Positions 45,154 to 53,618 of a stretch of 64,000 nt of DNA are shown one piece after another (within the stretch, counting starts at the first letter, position 1; the number at the start of each line of letters is the position of its first letter). A model generated the notes under the pieces. That model was given only the letters and a program-made list of their open reading frames with translations, ran no database searches and was not told the DNA's origin. This DNA is from Tenacibaculum tangerinum. Its GTDB lineage: Bacteria; Bacteroidota; Bacteroidia; Flavobacteriales; Flavobacteriaceae. The position numbers and the translations under genes were made by a program. The DNA lies in assembly GCF_029853675.1 (NCBI RefSeq), contig NZ_CP122539.1, positions 3,546,407-3,610,406 of the forward strand, read 5' to 3'.

Positions 45154-46188
45154 TTATTCTGTGGCTTTATCCACAACCAAACGATTTTCGCGATTCGCAA
45201 TTTCCCAAGCAGTATGAAAAACTAAGCGAGTTCTATTTTCTAACATTTCATAGTTGATTTTGTCAGGAGTATCAGTTGGTCGGTGATAGTCGGCATGTGT
45301 TCCGTTAAAATAAAAAATAATAGGAATATTGTGCTTTGCAAAATTATAGTGGTCAGAACGGTAATAAAAACGATTTGGGTCATTTTCATCGTTGTATTTG
45401 TAATCCAATTCAATTTGTGTGTACTTTTTATTGATTGCTTCTGAAATATTGTGTAAATCCGTACTCAATTTGTCAGAACCAATTAAATACACGTAGTTAG
45501 GGTTTCCTTTATGACGCTCGTCAACCCTACCAATCATATCAATATTTAAGTTAGTAACTGTATTAGCTAACGGAAAGATTGGGTTTTCAGTGTAATACTT
45601 AGAGCCTAACAATCCTTTTTCTTCTCCGGTAACGTGCAAAAATAAAATAGAGCGTTTCGGCCCCTTACCTGCATCTGCTGCTTTTTTAAAGGCTTCCGCA
45701 ATTTCTAAGATAGCTACTGTACCAGAGCCATCATCGTCAGCTCCGTTATAAATCTCTCCATTTTTAACACCTTCGTGGTCTAAATGTGCAGAGAGCACTA
45801 CGATTTCATCTGGTTTTTCGGTTCCTTTAATAAAAGCAACCACATTTTCAGAATCTTTTAAAGTCATTCCTCTTCGATTGTTGCTTAAATATTCAGAAGG
45901 AACTTCTTGAAAATAATCATTGCCTCCTAATGGAGAAGCAATGCCTTGGCTTACATAAAAATCTTTTAAATAATTTACTGCTTTTTTTTGTCCAGGTTCT
46001 CCTGTATCCCTTCCTTCAAATTCATCTGAGGCATACACAAAAAGATGTTTTCCTAAATCTTTTGCGGTAATCGTTTTTGCGTAGGGTACAGCATCATCTA
46101 TGTTGGTCTCATTATCGGTAGCCGTATCCTTACTAGCTCCGCAAGCAACAAATACAACTGCGCTAAATGTATAAAGTAATTTTTTCAT
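45154..46188 (-). CDS. M28-family metallopeptidase lipoprotein
   Basis: An SPII signal with FVAC (C16) precedes a two-zinc aminopeptidase domain. The metal-site segments are VLSAHLDHEG, NGADDDGSGTVAILEIA, HVTGEEKGLLGS (catalytic Glu-Glu), DMIGRVD and FNGTHADYHRPTDTPDKI. Members are exported aminopeptidases of broad specificity, here probably lipid-anchored in the periplasm or on the surface. The ATG at 46188 is preferred over the TTG just before it. A perfect terminator follows. Confidence 0.93.
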   Translation of the reverse strand: MKKLLYTFSAVVFVACGASKDTATDNETNIDDAVPYAKTITAKDLGKHLFVYASDEFEGRDTGEPGQKKAVNYLKDFYVSQGIASPLGGNDYFQEVPSEYLSNNRRGMTLKDSENVVAFIKGTEKPDEIVVLSAHLDHEGVKNGEIYNGADDDGSGTVAILEIAEAFKKAADAGKGPKRSILFLHVTGEEKGLLGSKYYTENPIFPLANTVTNLNIDMIGRVDERHKGNPNYVYLIGSDKLSTDLHNISEAINKKYTQIELDYKYNDENDPNRFYYRSDHYNFAKHNIPIIFYFNGTHADYHRPTDTPDKINYEMLENRTRLVFHTAWEIANRENRLVVDKATE

Positions 46189-46257
46189 CAATATGTAATT
46201 ACGATTTTGTTATTTGATTAGTATTCAAATGTGCTAAAATGTTAAATTGGTTCAAAT

Positions 46258-47055
46258 TTAACTTTTCTTAATAACGAATTGTTCTAATGTTTTGTTAAAA
46301 CTAATTAATTCTTTCGGAAAAAGTTCTTCGAAAGCATTTTGATTGATTAACTGTTGTGAAGTGCCTGTATAGAGTTGTTTTTCAGATAAAAGGATAAACT
46401 CATCGGCTAGTTGAATGGCTAAATTTACTTCGTGAGTAGAAATAATAATCGTTTTTCCTGTGCTTTTTACCAATCTTTTTAACAACGAAAATACCTTAAA
46501 AGTATGGTGAATGTCTAAATGTGCAGTCGGCTCATCTAAAATAATAATCTCGGTATCTTGTGCTAATGCTCTGGCAATAAGTACACGTTGCAATTGTCCG
46601 TCACTTAGTTCGTGAAATCGGTTGTCTTTTAGGTGTGTAATATCAGTTTGTTCTAGTGCCCAAAGAATTTTTTTTAAATGATTGGGAGTCAATTTGTCAA
46701 TCCAGTTTGTGTACGGTTGGCGTCCTAAGGCAACTAATTCAAAAACAGTAAGCTGACTCAAAGGTAAGCGTTCTGTAAGAACCAAGCTCAAGGTCGTTGA
46801 TAGTTCTTGACTCGTGTATTCAGTAAGCTTTTTTTGATTGATTTTTATCGTACCCGTAAGTGGTTTTTGAACCTTTGAAATGGTACGAAGTAAGGTTGAT
46901 TTTCCGATACCGTTTTTACCCAACAATGCAACGAATTTTCCTTTCTCAATGGCTAAATTAATATCGGAAGCAATCACAGTTTGTTGCTTTTTTGATGGGT
47001 AGCCTATAGAAAGGTTTTCTGTTTGTAAAACGATATGTTTTTCTAGCTTGTTAAT
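46258..47055 (-). CDS. FecE-type ABC transporter ATP-binding protein
   Basis: The ATPase partner of the FecCD permease to its right. Walker A is GKNGIGKST, the signature is LSDGQLQRVLIARAL and Walker B is IIILDEPTAHLDIHH. The start is unclear. A GTG at 46977 would cut off the first strand and the A-loop Tyr (LSIGYP), but the frame stays open to a TAA at 47074-47076 without any ATG, GTG or TTG. An ATT at 47055 is the best start that keeps the A-loop. Substrates of this transporter class are iron chelates, haem or cobalamin; no binding protein or TonB receptor is nearby to decide. Confidence 0.85.
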   Translation of the reverse strand: MNKLEKHIVLQTENLSIGYPSKKQQTVIASDINLAIEKGKFVALLGKNGIGKSTLLRTISKVQKPLTGTIKINQKKLTEYTSQELSTTLSLVLTERLPLSQLTVFELVALGRQPYTNWIDKLTPNHLKKILWALEQTDITHLKDNRFHELSDGQLQRVLIARALAQDTEIIILDEPTAHLDIHHTFKVFSLLKRLVKSTGKTIIISTHEVNLAIQLADEFILLSEKQLYTGTSQQLINQNAFEELFPKELISFNKTLEQFVIKKS

Positions 47056-47139
47056 AGTACCGATGTTAAATTTTTAATGTTTCAAATGTACTAACTATAT
47101 TTTTTATAACAGCGATAAGCTGTAAGTCAAGAGTTATAA

Positions 47140-47545
47140 ACTGAAAAAATAGAGAAGAGAGAAGAGAGAAGAGAGAAGAGGTTTTTTTGAAAACTATTAA
47201 ATCTTTCAATTTTTCAATCTTTGAATTTTTGAATAGCACCAAGAACCAAGAATTAAGAACCAAGACTAATGGCTAGAAGTTAAGAAAATAGAAAATAGAA
47301 AATAGAAAATAGAGAAGAGAGAATAGAGAATAGAGAAGAGAGGTTTTTTGTACGATTAAATTTTTCAATTTTTCAATTTTTCAATCTTTGATTTTTTGAA
47401 TAGCACCAAGAACCAAGAGCTAAGAACCAAGACTAATAGCTAGAAGTTAGGAGGATAGAGAAAATAGAGAAGAGAGAAGAGAGAAGAGAGAAGGGATTTT
47501 TTCGTACGATTAATTTTTCCAATTTTTCAATCTTTGAATAATAAC
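47140..47545. repeat. Three-copy low-complexity repeat block between importer genes
   Basis: A unit of about 170 bases is repeated. It consists of (AGAGAAGAG)n or (AAAATAG)n, then a GTTTTTT tract, then ATTTTTCAATTTTTCAATCTTTGA, then AATAGCACCAAGAACCAAGA, AAGAACCAAGACTAATGGC and TAGAAGTTA. Units begin at about 47147, 47286 and 47456, the last cut short at 47545. The ACCAAGAACCAAGA part also occurs at 14388 and 15899. The block separates the permease gene from its ATPase gene and leaves the ATPase without an ATG. Confidence 0.75.
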
Positions 47546-47560
47546 TAACAACCAAAAGTA

Positions 47561-48592
47561 CTACACATAAATCTTCTTTTTTCGTACCAATAGCCAAATA
47601 ACAACAGGAGCACCAAACAACGATGTGATAGCGTTAATAGGTAAGGTAAATTCACTGGTGGGTAATTGGGCGATGCTATCGCAAATTAATAAAATGATAG
47701 CACCAATTAAAGCTACGGCAGGTAATAAAATTTTATGATTAGAGGTCGAGAAAATCAGTTTAGCAATATGCGGAACAGCGAGACCTACAAAAGCGATAGG
47801 GCCAGAAAAAGCAGTAATAACCCCCGTTAAAATACTGGTGATGACTAAAATAATAGTTCTGCTTTTTTTAATATTAATGCCTAAGCTTTTAGCATAACTT
47901 TCTCCTAACAAAAAGCTGTTTAAAGGCTTTATAACTAAAAGTGTTCCAAGAACTCCTATCAAATAAATAATTCCAAAAATGGTAAGTTCTTGCCAAGTTA
48001 AATTTCCTAAACTACCAAAACTCCAAAATAGGTATTGCTGTATTTGTTCTGCTCGACTAAAAAAGGTTAGTACACTAATTACTGCGGCTGTTAAAGAACC
48101 GAACATTAGTCCAATAATTAGTATAGACATAGTATTACGTACTTTATTGGCTGCAATAATCACAGCAGACAAAACGATGAAAGATCCAACACTAGCTGCT
48201 ATGGCTAATGCCCAGTTCGCATACATGGTTACCAGAAAAAAACCACCAAAAATGCTAGAGCCTAAAATAAGCAACGCTACACCCAAACTCGCTCCAGAAG
48301 AAATACCTAATACAAAAGGACCAGCAAGCGGATTTCTAAATAAGGTTTGCATTAACAAACCACTTATAGAGAGTCCAGAACCCACCAACATGGCAGTAAT
48401 CGCTTTGGGCAATCTGTAATTTAGGATAATCGTTTCCCAACTATCTTTCGATACGGTGCCTCCGACTAAGGAATTGAAAATCTCGTCTAAAGGAATAGAA
48501 ACGGAACCTAAACTAATATTAAGTAGGAGAAAAACAACCAGCAATACTGATAGTACAAAAAAATATGTAGTATATGTTTTAGATAAACTCAA
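47561..48592 (-). CDS. FecCD-type ABC transporter permease
   Basis: This 343-residue protein has about ten hydrophobic helices and the FecCD/BtuC signatures GLSISGLLMQTLFRNPLAGPFVLGISSGASLG and IAFVGLAVPHIAK. It forms the inner-membrane channel for iron-chelate, haem or vitamin B12 uptake with the ATPase at 46258-47055. The start is a TTG immediately after the rdgB stop, so translation is coupled to rdgB. Its operon continues through the repeat block. Confidence 0.9.
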   Translation of the reverse strand: MSLSKTYTTYFFVLSVLLVVFLLLNISLGSVSIPLDEIFNSLVGGTVSKDSWETIILNYRLPKAITAMLVGSGLSISGLLMQTLFRNPLAGPFVLGISSGASLGVALLILGSSIFGGFFLVTMYANWALAIAASVGSFIVLSAVIIAANKVRNTMSILIIGLMFGSLTAAVISVLTFFSRAEQIQQYLFWSFGSLGNLTWQELTIFGIIYLIGVLGTLLVIKPLNSFLLGESYAKSLGINIKKSRTIILVITSILTGVITAFSGPIAFVGLAVPHIAKLIFSTSNHKILLPAVALIGAIILLICDSIAQLPTSEFTLPINAITSLFGAPVVIWLLVRKKKIYV

Positions 48593-49171
48593 TTAGTGAA
48601 TTGATTTTAAAAATGCGACCAATTGCTGAATTGCCAATCCTCTGTGGCTAATCTTGTTTTTCTCCTCAGTAGTCATTTCAGCAAACGATTTGTTGTATCC
48701 TTCGGGTTGAAAAATAGGGTCGTATCCAAAACCTTTTTCTCCCTGTTGAGCGGTTAAAATATACCCTTTGCAAATTCCATCAAACAAAAATTGCTTTTCA
48801 TTTAAGTTTAAACAAATGGCAGTTCTAAACTGCGCATTTCGATGAGGTTTGCCATCGAGCGCTGTGAGTAGTTTTTGCATATTATTTTCTGCATTGGCAG
48901 GTTCACCAGCATATCGTGCAGAGTATACACCAGGAGCTCCGTTTAAAGCGGCAACTTCTAAGCCCGTATCATCAGCAAAGCAATTATACCCAAATTTTTC
49001 GGTTATATAATTCGCTTTTAGTTTAGCATTTCCTTCAAGCGTAGTGGCGGTTTCTTCAATCTCATCAAAACAATTGATGTCTTTTAGTGATAGTAACTCA
49101 ATACTACTAGGAAGCATTTTTTGTACTTCGGCTAACTTGTTTAAATTATTGGTTGCAAAAACGAGTTTCAT
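48593..49171 (-). CDS. rdgB: XTP/dITP pyrophosphatase (Ham1/RdgB)
   Basis: This 192-residue house-cleaning enzyme removes ITP, dITP and XTP. The family start [44 protein letters not shown] and [20 protein letters not shown] are all present. I used the ATG at 49171; the longer frame adds 11 residues unlike the family. A TACATTTG -7 box on the minus strand at 49192-49199 fits this start. Confidence 0.95.
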   Translation of the reverse strand: MKLVFATNNLNKLAEVQKMLPSSIELLSLKDINCFDEIEETATTLEGNAKLKANYITEKFGYNCFADDTGLEVAALNGAPGVYSARYAGEPANAENNMQKLLTALDGKPHRNAQFRTAICLNLNEKQFLFDGICKGYILTAQQGEKGFGYDPIFQPEGYNKSFAEMTTEEKNKISHRGLAIQQLVAFLKSIH

Positions 49172-49191
49172 GTATCGAAAATTTACAAAAG

Positions 49192-49199
49192 CAAATGTA
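49192..49199 (-). promoter_or_regulatory. -7 box for rdgB
   Basis: TACATTTG on the minus strand matches TAnnTTTG about 21 bases before the rdgB ATG. No -33 box is seen at normal spacing. Confidence 0.4.
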
Positions 49200-49260
49200 T
49201 TCAATTTTAATGCAACATAAGAGTGTTGGTGAAAATACTGTTATCTGAAAGACTATCTTT

Positions 49261-49410
49261 TTGAGCGTATATAAAAGAAGAGTTAAAAACCATTGTTTTG
49301 AAAACTTAAAAAAAGTCAAAGAATGGCTATGTGAAAAGCAAAAAACTATGAGTAAAGAAGCTATCAAAAAACAGTTAGAAATAATGTTAAACAAAATAAT
49401 TGTTAACTAA
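49261..49410 (+). pseudogene. Small Lys-rich ORF or coding relic (49 codons)
   Basis: From a TTG at 49261 the plus strand encodes a basic peptide with YKRRVKNHCFENLKKV and KTMSKEAIKKQLEIML, ending in TAA at 49408-49410. It looks more like real protein than the surrounding AT-rich spacer, and a hairpin with T8 follows. The frame is closed by TGA just upstream and has no ATG, so it may be the end of a lost mobile-element gene. I do not recognise the family. Confidence 0.3.
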
Positions 49411-49432
49411 ACCAAAAATAGTAAAAAGAAAA

Positions 49433-49468
49433 TCGTCTAAAAATTACTTTATAGACGACCTTTTTTTT
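49433..49468. terminator. Bidirectional terminator between small ORF and dnaN
   Basis: TCGTCTA (49433-49439) pairs with TAGACGA (49452-49458). On the plus strand T8 follows directly. On the minus strand TTTTCTTTTT follows, so it can also end dnaN transcription. Confidence 0.65.
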
Positions 49469-49490
49469 CTTAATTTATGTGTAGTTTTTA

Positions 49491-50609
49491 CTATCCGTTT
49501 AACATCACTGGCATGACAAGCATGGTAATTAACTCGCCTTCTTCAGTTCCATCAATTGGAGTTAAAATTCCTGCTCTGTTAGGTAAACTCATTTCAATTA
49601 AAACGTCGTTAGAATTCAGGTTGCTTAACATTTCGCTTAAAAAACGAGAGTTGAATCCAATTTGCATATCGTCACCTTGATAATCACAATTTAATCGTTC
49701 GTCAGCTTTATTTGAGTAATCTAAATCTTCTGCAGAAATATTCAACTCAGTACCCGCCATTCTTAAACGGATTTGATGTGTTGTTTTACTTGAGAAAATA
49801 GATACACGACGAACAGAGTTTAAGAAAGAAGCCCTGTCTACCGTTAATTTATTCGGGTTTTCTTTTGGAATTACTGCTTCGTAATTAGGATACTTTCCGT
49901 CAATTAATCGGCAAATTAATACTACGTTGTCAAAAGTAAACTTAGCATTGGTATCGTTATAATCAATAGTAACATTATTTTCTGAACCTGCTAAAATCCC
50001 TTTCAATAAATTTAGAGGCTTTTTAGGCATGATAAACTCTGCCGACTTATCAGCGGTAATATCAGTACGCGTATATTTTACTAATTTGTGAGCATCGGTA
50101 GCTACAAAAGTTAATTCTTTTGAGTTGAATTGAAAAAATACCCCACTCATAACTGGACGTAAATCATCATTACCAGCAGCAAAAATAGTTTTAGAAATAG
50201 CCGTTGCTAAAATATGCGATGGAATTTCTGTGCTACTTGGAGAAGGTAATTCTACAGCTTTAGGAAATTCGTCACTGCCAAAATAAGCCATGTCATATTT
50301 TCCTTGTTCAGATATGATTTCAATAGTACTGCTTTCTTCAATTTTGAAAGTAAGTGGTTGCTCAGGAAATGTCTTTAAAGTATCTAGTAATAAACGAGCA
50401 TTAACGGCAATTGCTCCAGTATCTGTGCTTTCAACTTCAATAACCGACGACATGGTGGTCTCTAAATCGGAAGCAGATACTTTCAATTCGTTTTCAGATA
50501 GTTCAAATAGAAAGTTATCTAAAATTGGTAGCGTGTTGTTGCTATTTATAACTCCTCCTAAAACTTGTAGTTGTTTTAATAACTGTGAACTAGATACGAT
50601 AAATTTCAT
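49491..50609 (-). CDS. dnaN: DNA polymerase III beta sliding clamp
   Basis: This 372-residue protein starts MKFIVSSSQLLKQLQVLGGVI and ends with LVMPVMLNG, the conserved MPxxL-type hydrophobic pocket end of beta clamps. Three similar domains can be followed along the chain. It forms the processivity ring of the replicase. A minus-strand TATATTTG box lies 29 bases upstream. Unlike in many bacteria, dnaA is not next to it. Confidence 0.96.
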   Translation of the reverse strand: MKFIVSSSQLLKQLQVLGGVINSNNTLPILDNFLFELSENELKVSASDLETTMSSVIEVESTDTGAIAVNARLLLDTLKTFPEQPLTFKIEESSTIEIISEQGKYDMAYFGSDEFPKAVELPSPSSTEIPSHILATAISKTIFAAGNDDLRPVMSGVFFQFNSKELTFVATDAHKLVKYTRTDITADKSAEFIMPKKPLNLLKGILAGSENNVTIDYNDTNAKFTFDNVVLICRLIDGKYPNYEAVIPKENPNKLTVDRASFLNSVRRVSIFSSKTTHQIRLRMAGTELNISAEDLDYSNKADERLNCDYQGDDMQIGFNSRFLSEMLSNLNSNDVLIEMSLPNRAGILTPIDGTEEGELITMLVMPVMLNG

Positions 50610-50637
50610 TGAGTAATTTTTCTATTTATTAGATGTA

Positions 50638-50645
50638 CAAATATA
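50638..50645 (-). promoter_or_regulatory. -7 box for dnaN
   Basis: TATATTTG on the minus strand, full match to TAnnTTTG, about 30 bases before the dnaN ATG. The -33 region is not convincing. Confidence 0.45.
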
Positions 50646-50693
50646 TCTTAATTTGATGATTTTAAAAATTATTTTTTCACGGGTGCTTTAAGC

Positions 50694-51026
50694 TTAGTTA
50701 AATTGGTAATTTATTGGTGCACTACCATAAGAATTTCCTTCAGTTATGCGAGTACTTTTCAATTTTTTGGTATGAGAAATTACACAGTAAACAAAGTTAA
50801 AATGATTGCTAGTAAAACAGATACCGAATTCTGAAGTGAATTTAAAGGTTTTTTTCAAGAGTAACAGGCTTTCACTGTTCAAAAAACTTCCAAACAAATG
50901 ACCAGTAAAAGTTTTGTCATATTCTTCTATAGTTTTAACAATAGCTTTAAAAGGAGTGTGTATTTGATGTATAATTTGAATTCTATAATTCTTTTTAATA
51001 TTCCTTTGAATTATTGGTTGCTTACA
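50694..51026 (-). pseudogene. Possible gene relic, about 110 open codons without a normal start
   Basis: The minus strand is open from a TGA at 51027-51029 to the stop at 50694. The translated segment includes IKKNYRIQIIHQIHTPFKA, IEEYDKTFTGHLFGSFLNSE and TEGNSYGSAPINYQFN, which read like ordinary protein rather than AT-rich noise. Only a TTG at 50897 offers a start, and it would lose half of it. I do not recognise the family. The rest of this 650-base gap between dnaN and the PPK2 genes is AT-rich and featureless except for the dnaN -7 box. Confidence 0.3.
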
Positions 51027-51260
51027 TCATCTGTAATGTTTTAAAAAAAATACCATTTGTATAATATCTGTCTTGATGAGTAGATGCAATAAATCATTAT
51101 CATCTAAAAAGCTAAATTCTTTGCTATATTTATATTGACGTAAAGATGGTAAGGTACAACAAGATAAATAAAAATAGAATATTTTTTTTATAGCTGTAAA
51201 TATCGTGTTATTTTAGCAAAAGTATGTATGTGAAATATTAATGAAACCCAGTGTTAAGAT

Positions 51261-52117
51261 ATGAAGGAAGTGCCAAAATTAACTATTAAAGACTTTGAGA
51301 GCGTTTCAACAAAAGAAGAGCTTTTGGAAATTATTAAAGAAAAGAAAATTCCTATAGAGAGTGTTCAAATAAAATTAGACTATGAAGAAGAACTTAGAAA
51401 ATTGCAGGTAGAATTGGTAAAATTACAGCGATGGGTTGAAAAATATGAAAAACGAGTTGCTGTTATTTTTGAAGGGAGAGATGCAGCAGGAAAGGGGGGA
51501 GTATTCGCCGATTTATGGAGCATTTAAACCCACGTTCTACACGCTTAGTTGCTTTAAATAAACCAACCGAGGTAGAAAAAGGGCAATGGTATTTTCAACG
51601 ATATATTAAAGAATTACCCAATCCAGGAGAACTTGTTTTTTTTGATCGCAGTTGGTATAATAGAGCGGTTGTTGAGCCTGTTATGGGCTTTTGTACTAGA
51701 GAGCAGTACAATACGTTTTTGGTTCAAGTTCCAGAGTTTGAGCATATGTTGTATGAAGATGGAGTGGTGGTGATTAAATTTTGGTTGTCTATATCAAAAG
51801 AAGAACAGGAAAGACGTTTTAATTCTCGAAACAACAACCCGTTAAAGCGTTGGAAATTTAGTCCTGTAGATAGAAAAGGACAACAATTATGGGATGAGTA
51901 CACGTACTATAAAGAAGAAATGTTTAGTAAGACACATACTACCTACAGTCCATGGATATTAGTAAAAACGAACAATAAAAAAGAAGCAAGAGTAGAATGT
52001 ATGCGTTATGTTTTATCGCAGTTTAATTATGAAGGAAAGGAAATAGCACAAACAGATTTAACACCAGATCCAAACATAGTGATGCGTTATTATCGTTCAG
52101 TAAAACAGTTAGATTAA
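51261..52117 (+). pseudogene. Polyphosphate kinase 2 (PPK2), frameshifted
   Basis: Two overlapping frames make one PPK2. The first (51261-51527) carries [15 protein letters not shown] and then goes out of frame; the second, from 51515, continues [19 protein letters not shown] with WYFQRYIKELP, FFDRSWYNRAVVEPVMGF and the C-terminal lid. One missing base at 51494-51504 explains it: an extra G in the G6 run gives [13 protein letters not shown], and an A after GTA gives [16 protein letters not shown]2 enzymes move phosphate between polyphosphate and nucleotides. Either this copy is newly inactivated or the base is a sequencing error. An intact paralogue follows two bases later. Confidence 0.85.
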
Positions 52118-52119
52118 AT

Positions 52120-52899
52120 ATGGAAAAGTTAACACAAAAAGACGTCAATAAATTAAATACATCTAGAGGATTAAAGGCTTTGCTTTCTGAATCTTTTAAT
52201 TTAGAAAAAGCAATTCGATATGTAGATTATGAACGTAAACTAAAAAAATTACAGTTAGAATTAATTCGTTTACAAACTTGGGCAATTGAAGAAAATGAAC
52301 GTATTATTATATTGTTTGAAGGAAGAGATGCCGCAGGAAAAGGGGGCGCGATTCGTAGAATATCAGAACGTATAAACCCCCGTCACATGCGAATTGTAGC
52401 TCTGCCAAAACCCAATGAAGATCAGAAAACCCAATGGTATTTTCAACGATATGTAGAACAATTTCCAAAAGCAGGAGAAATGGTGTTTTTCGATAGAAGC
52501 TGGTACAATCGTGCTGTTGTAGAACCTGTAAATGGATTTTGTACACAAGAGGAGTATGAAATTTTTATGAATCAGGTAAATGATTTTGAGCGTATGATTT
52601 TAGAGTCGGGTATACGTCTAGTAAAAATTTACATGTCAATCAATAAAAAAGAACAAGCAAAAAGGTTTAATGAAATAAAAAACGACCCTTTAAAGCAATG
52701 GAAAATGACTCCTGTTGATGAGAAGGCACAAGAACTTTGGGATGATTACACAGAGTATAAAAAAGCAATGTTCTCAAAAACTAATACCCAAATATCTCCA
52801 TGGAAAGTTATTCGAGCCAATAAGAAAACAACAGCAAGGATAAACGTGATTAATTATATTTTAAAAAGGATTCCTTACGATAAAGACATCGAGGTATAG
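52120..52899 (+). CDS. ppk2: Polyphosphate kinase 2 (PPK2), intact paralogue
   Basis: This 259-residue PPK2 has Walker [10 protein letters not shown] at residues 68-76, FFDRSWYNRAVVEPV as Walker B/lid start, and a complete C-terminal domain, matching class I one-domain PPK2. It uses polyphosphate to phosphorylate nucleoside mono- or diphosphates; the preferred base cannot be told. It is 2 bases downstream of the frameshifted copy and probably in one message with it. The stop codon abuts that of the convergent phosphatase-like gene. Confidence 0.92.
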   Translation: MEKLTQKDVNKLNTSRGLKALLSESFNLEKAIRYVDYERKLKKLQLELIRLQTWAIEENERIIILFEGRDAAGKGGAIRRISERINPRHMRIVALPKPNEDQKTQWYFQRYVEQFPKAGEMVFFDRSWYNRAVVEPVNGFCTQEEYEIFMNQVNDFERMILESGIRLVKIYMSINKKEQAKRFNEIKNDPLKQWKMTPVDEKAQELWDDYTEYKKAMFSKTNTQISPWKVIRANKKTTARINVINYILKRIPYDKDIEV

Positions 52900-53535
52900 T
52901 TACGCTAATCGTTGTTGAATTTTATTAAAAATAAAAAATAATTCACCAGCTATTTGTTTGCTTGTTTGAAGATAAGTTTCTTCAGTTAGTTCAGTGTTGT
53001 CTGATGTTTTAGGGTCATTATATGGTAAGTGAAAACGCTCTATAATATCGGGTATAAACGGACAATTTTCATCTGCGTTATCGCAAGTAGTTATGGCGAT
53101 AAAAGGATAACTATTTTCAGGGTGATCGTATAATTTTGAAAAACCTAGAATAGATTTTTCAGTTCCGTTAAAAGAAATCAAATATCTAGGATTTTGATGA
53201 GAAAAATCAACAACACTAAAAGTAAAGCCTGTTTTTTGTAAGCATTTAACTGTGTTTCTGTGAAAAGAAGTAGTTTCAGTTCCGCCAGAATATGCGAATA
53301 TGTTTTTTAAATTAAAATATTCAATAGCAAAAAAGCTCCATACCTGTGCAAATTGGCTTCTTCGAGAATTATGAGTGCAAATAAAGTTTAAGTTTATCTT
53401 ATCTCTATCCGAGTATTCTTCAAAAATAATATCAGCAATATCGAGTAATAAATCCTTTCTTTCTTTGGTAAGAATTAACTCTTTTTTTGCTTCTTCAAAG
53501 AAAACTTTTGTGTGAATATTCTTAGTGTTTATCAT
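52900..53535 (-). CDS. Low-molecular-weight phosphatase/arsenate reductase-like protein
   Basis: This 211-residue protein has a CX5R phosphate loop, NFICTHNSRRSQFAQ (C53 to R59), as in LMW protein tyrosine phosphatases and ArsC-type reductases, and a late acid-rich segment HLPYNDPKTSD that could hold the general acid. It has an extra helix at the N-terminus compared with small LMW phosphatases. Whether it acts on arsenate or on phosphotyrosine is not clear from the sequence; no ars genes adjoin it. A TATTTTTG minus-strand box lies upstream. Confidence 0.78.
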   Translation of the reverse strand: MINTKNIHTKVFFEEAKKELILTKERKDLLLDIADIIFEEYSDRDKINLNFICTHNSRRSQFAQVWSFFAIEYFNLKNIFAYSGGTETTSFHRNTVKCLQKTGFTFSVVDFSHQNPRYLISFNGTEKSILGFSKLYDHPENSYPFIAITTCDNADENCPFIPDIIERFHLPYNDPKTSDNTELTEETYLQTSKQIAGELFFIFNKIQQRLA

Positions 53536-53570
53536 TTATTTGCAGTTCTTTTGTAAAGTGAAATTATTTG

Positions 53571-53578
53571 CAAAAATA
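53571..53578 (-). promoter_or_regulatory. -7 box for phosphatase-like gene
   Basis: TATTTTTG on the minus strand matches TAnnTTTG, 36 bases before the ATG at 53535. No -33 TTTG at normal spacing. Confidence 0.35.
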
Positions 53579-53618
53579 CAGGCTAATGCTCTTTTAGCTA
53601 ATTAAATAATGGTTAAGA

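Noticed and set aside
47140..47545. Possible CRISPR array
   Set aside because: Repeat units are about 170 bases of low-complexity DNA with no regular short repeats and unique spacers, and no cas genes are present.
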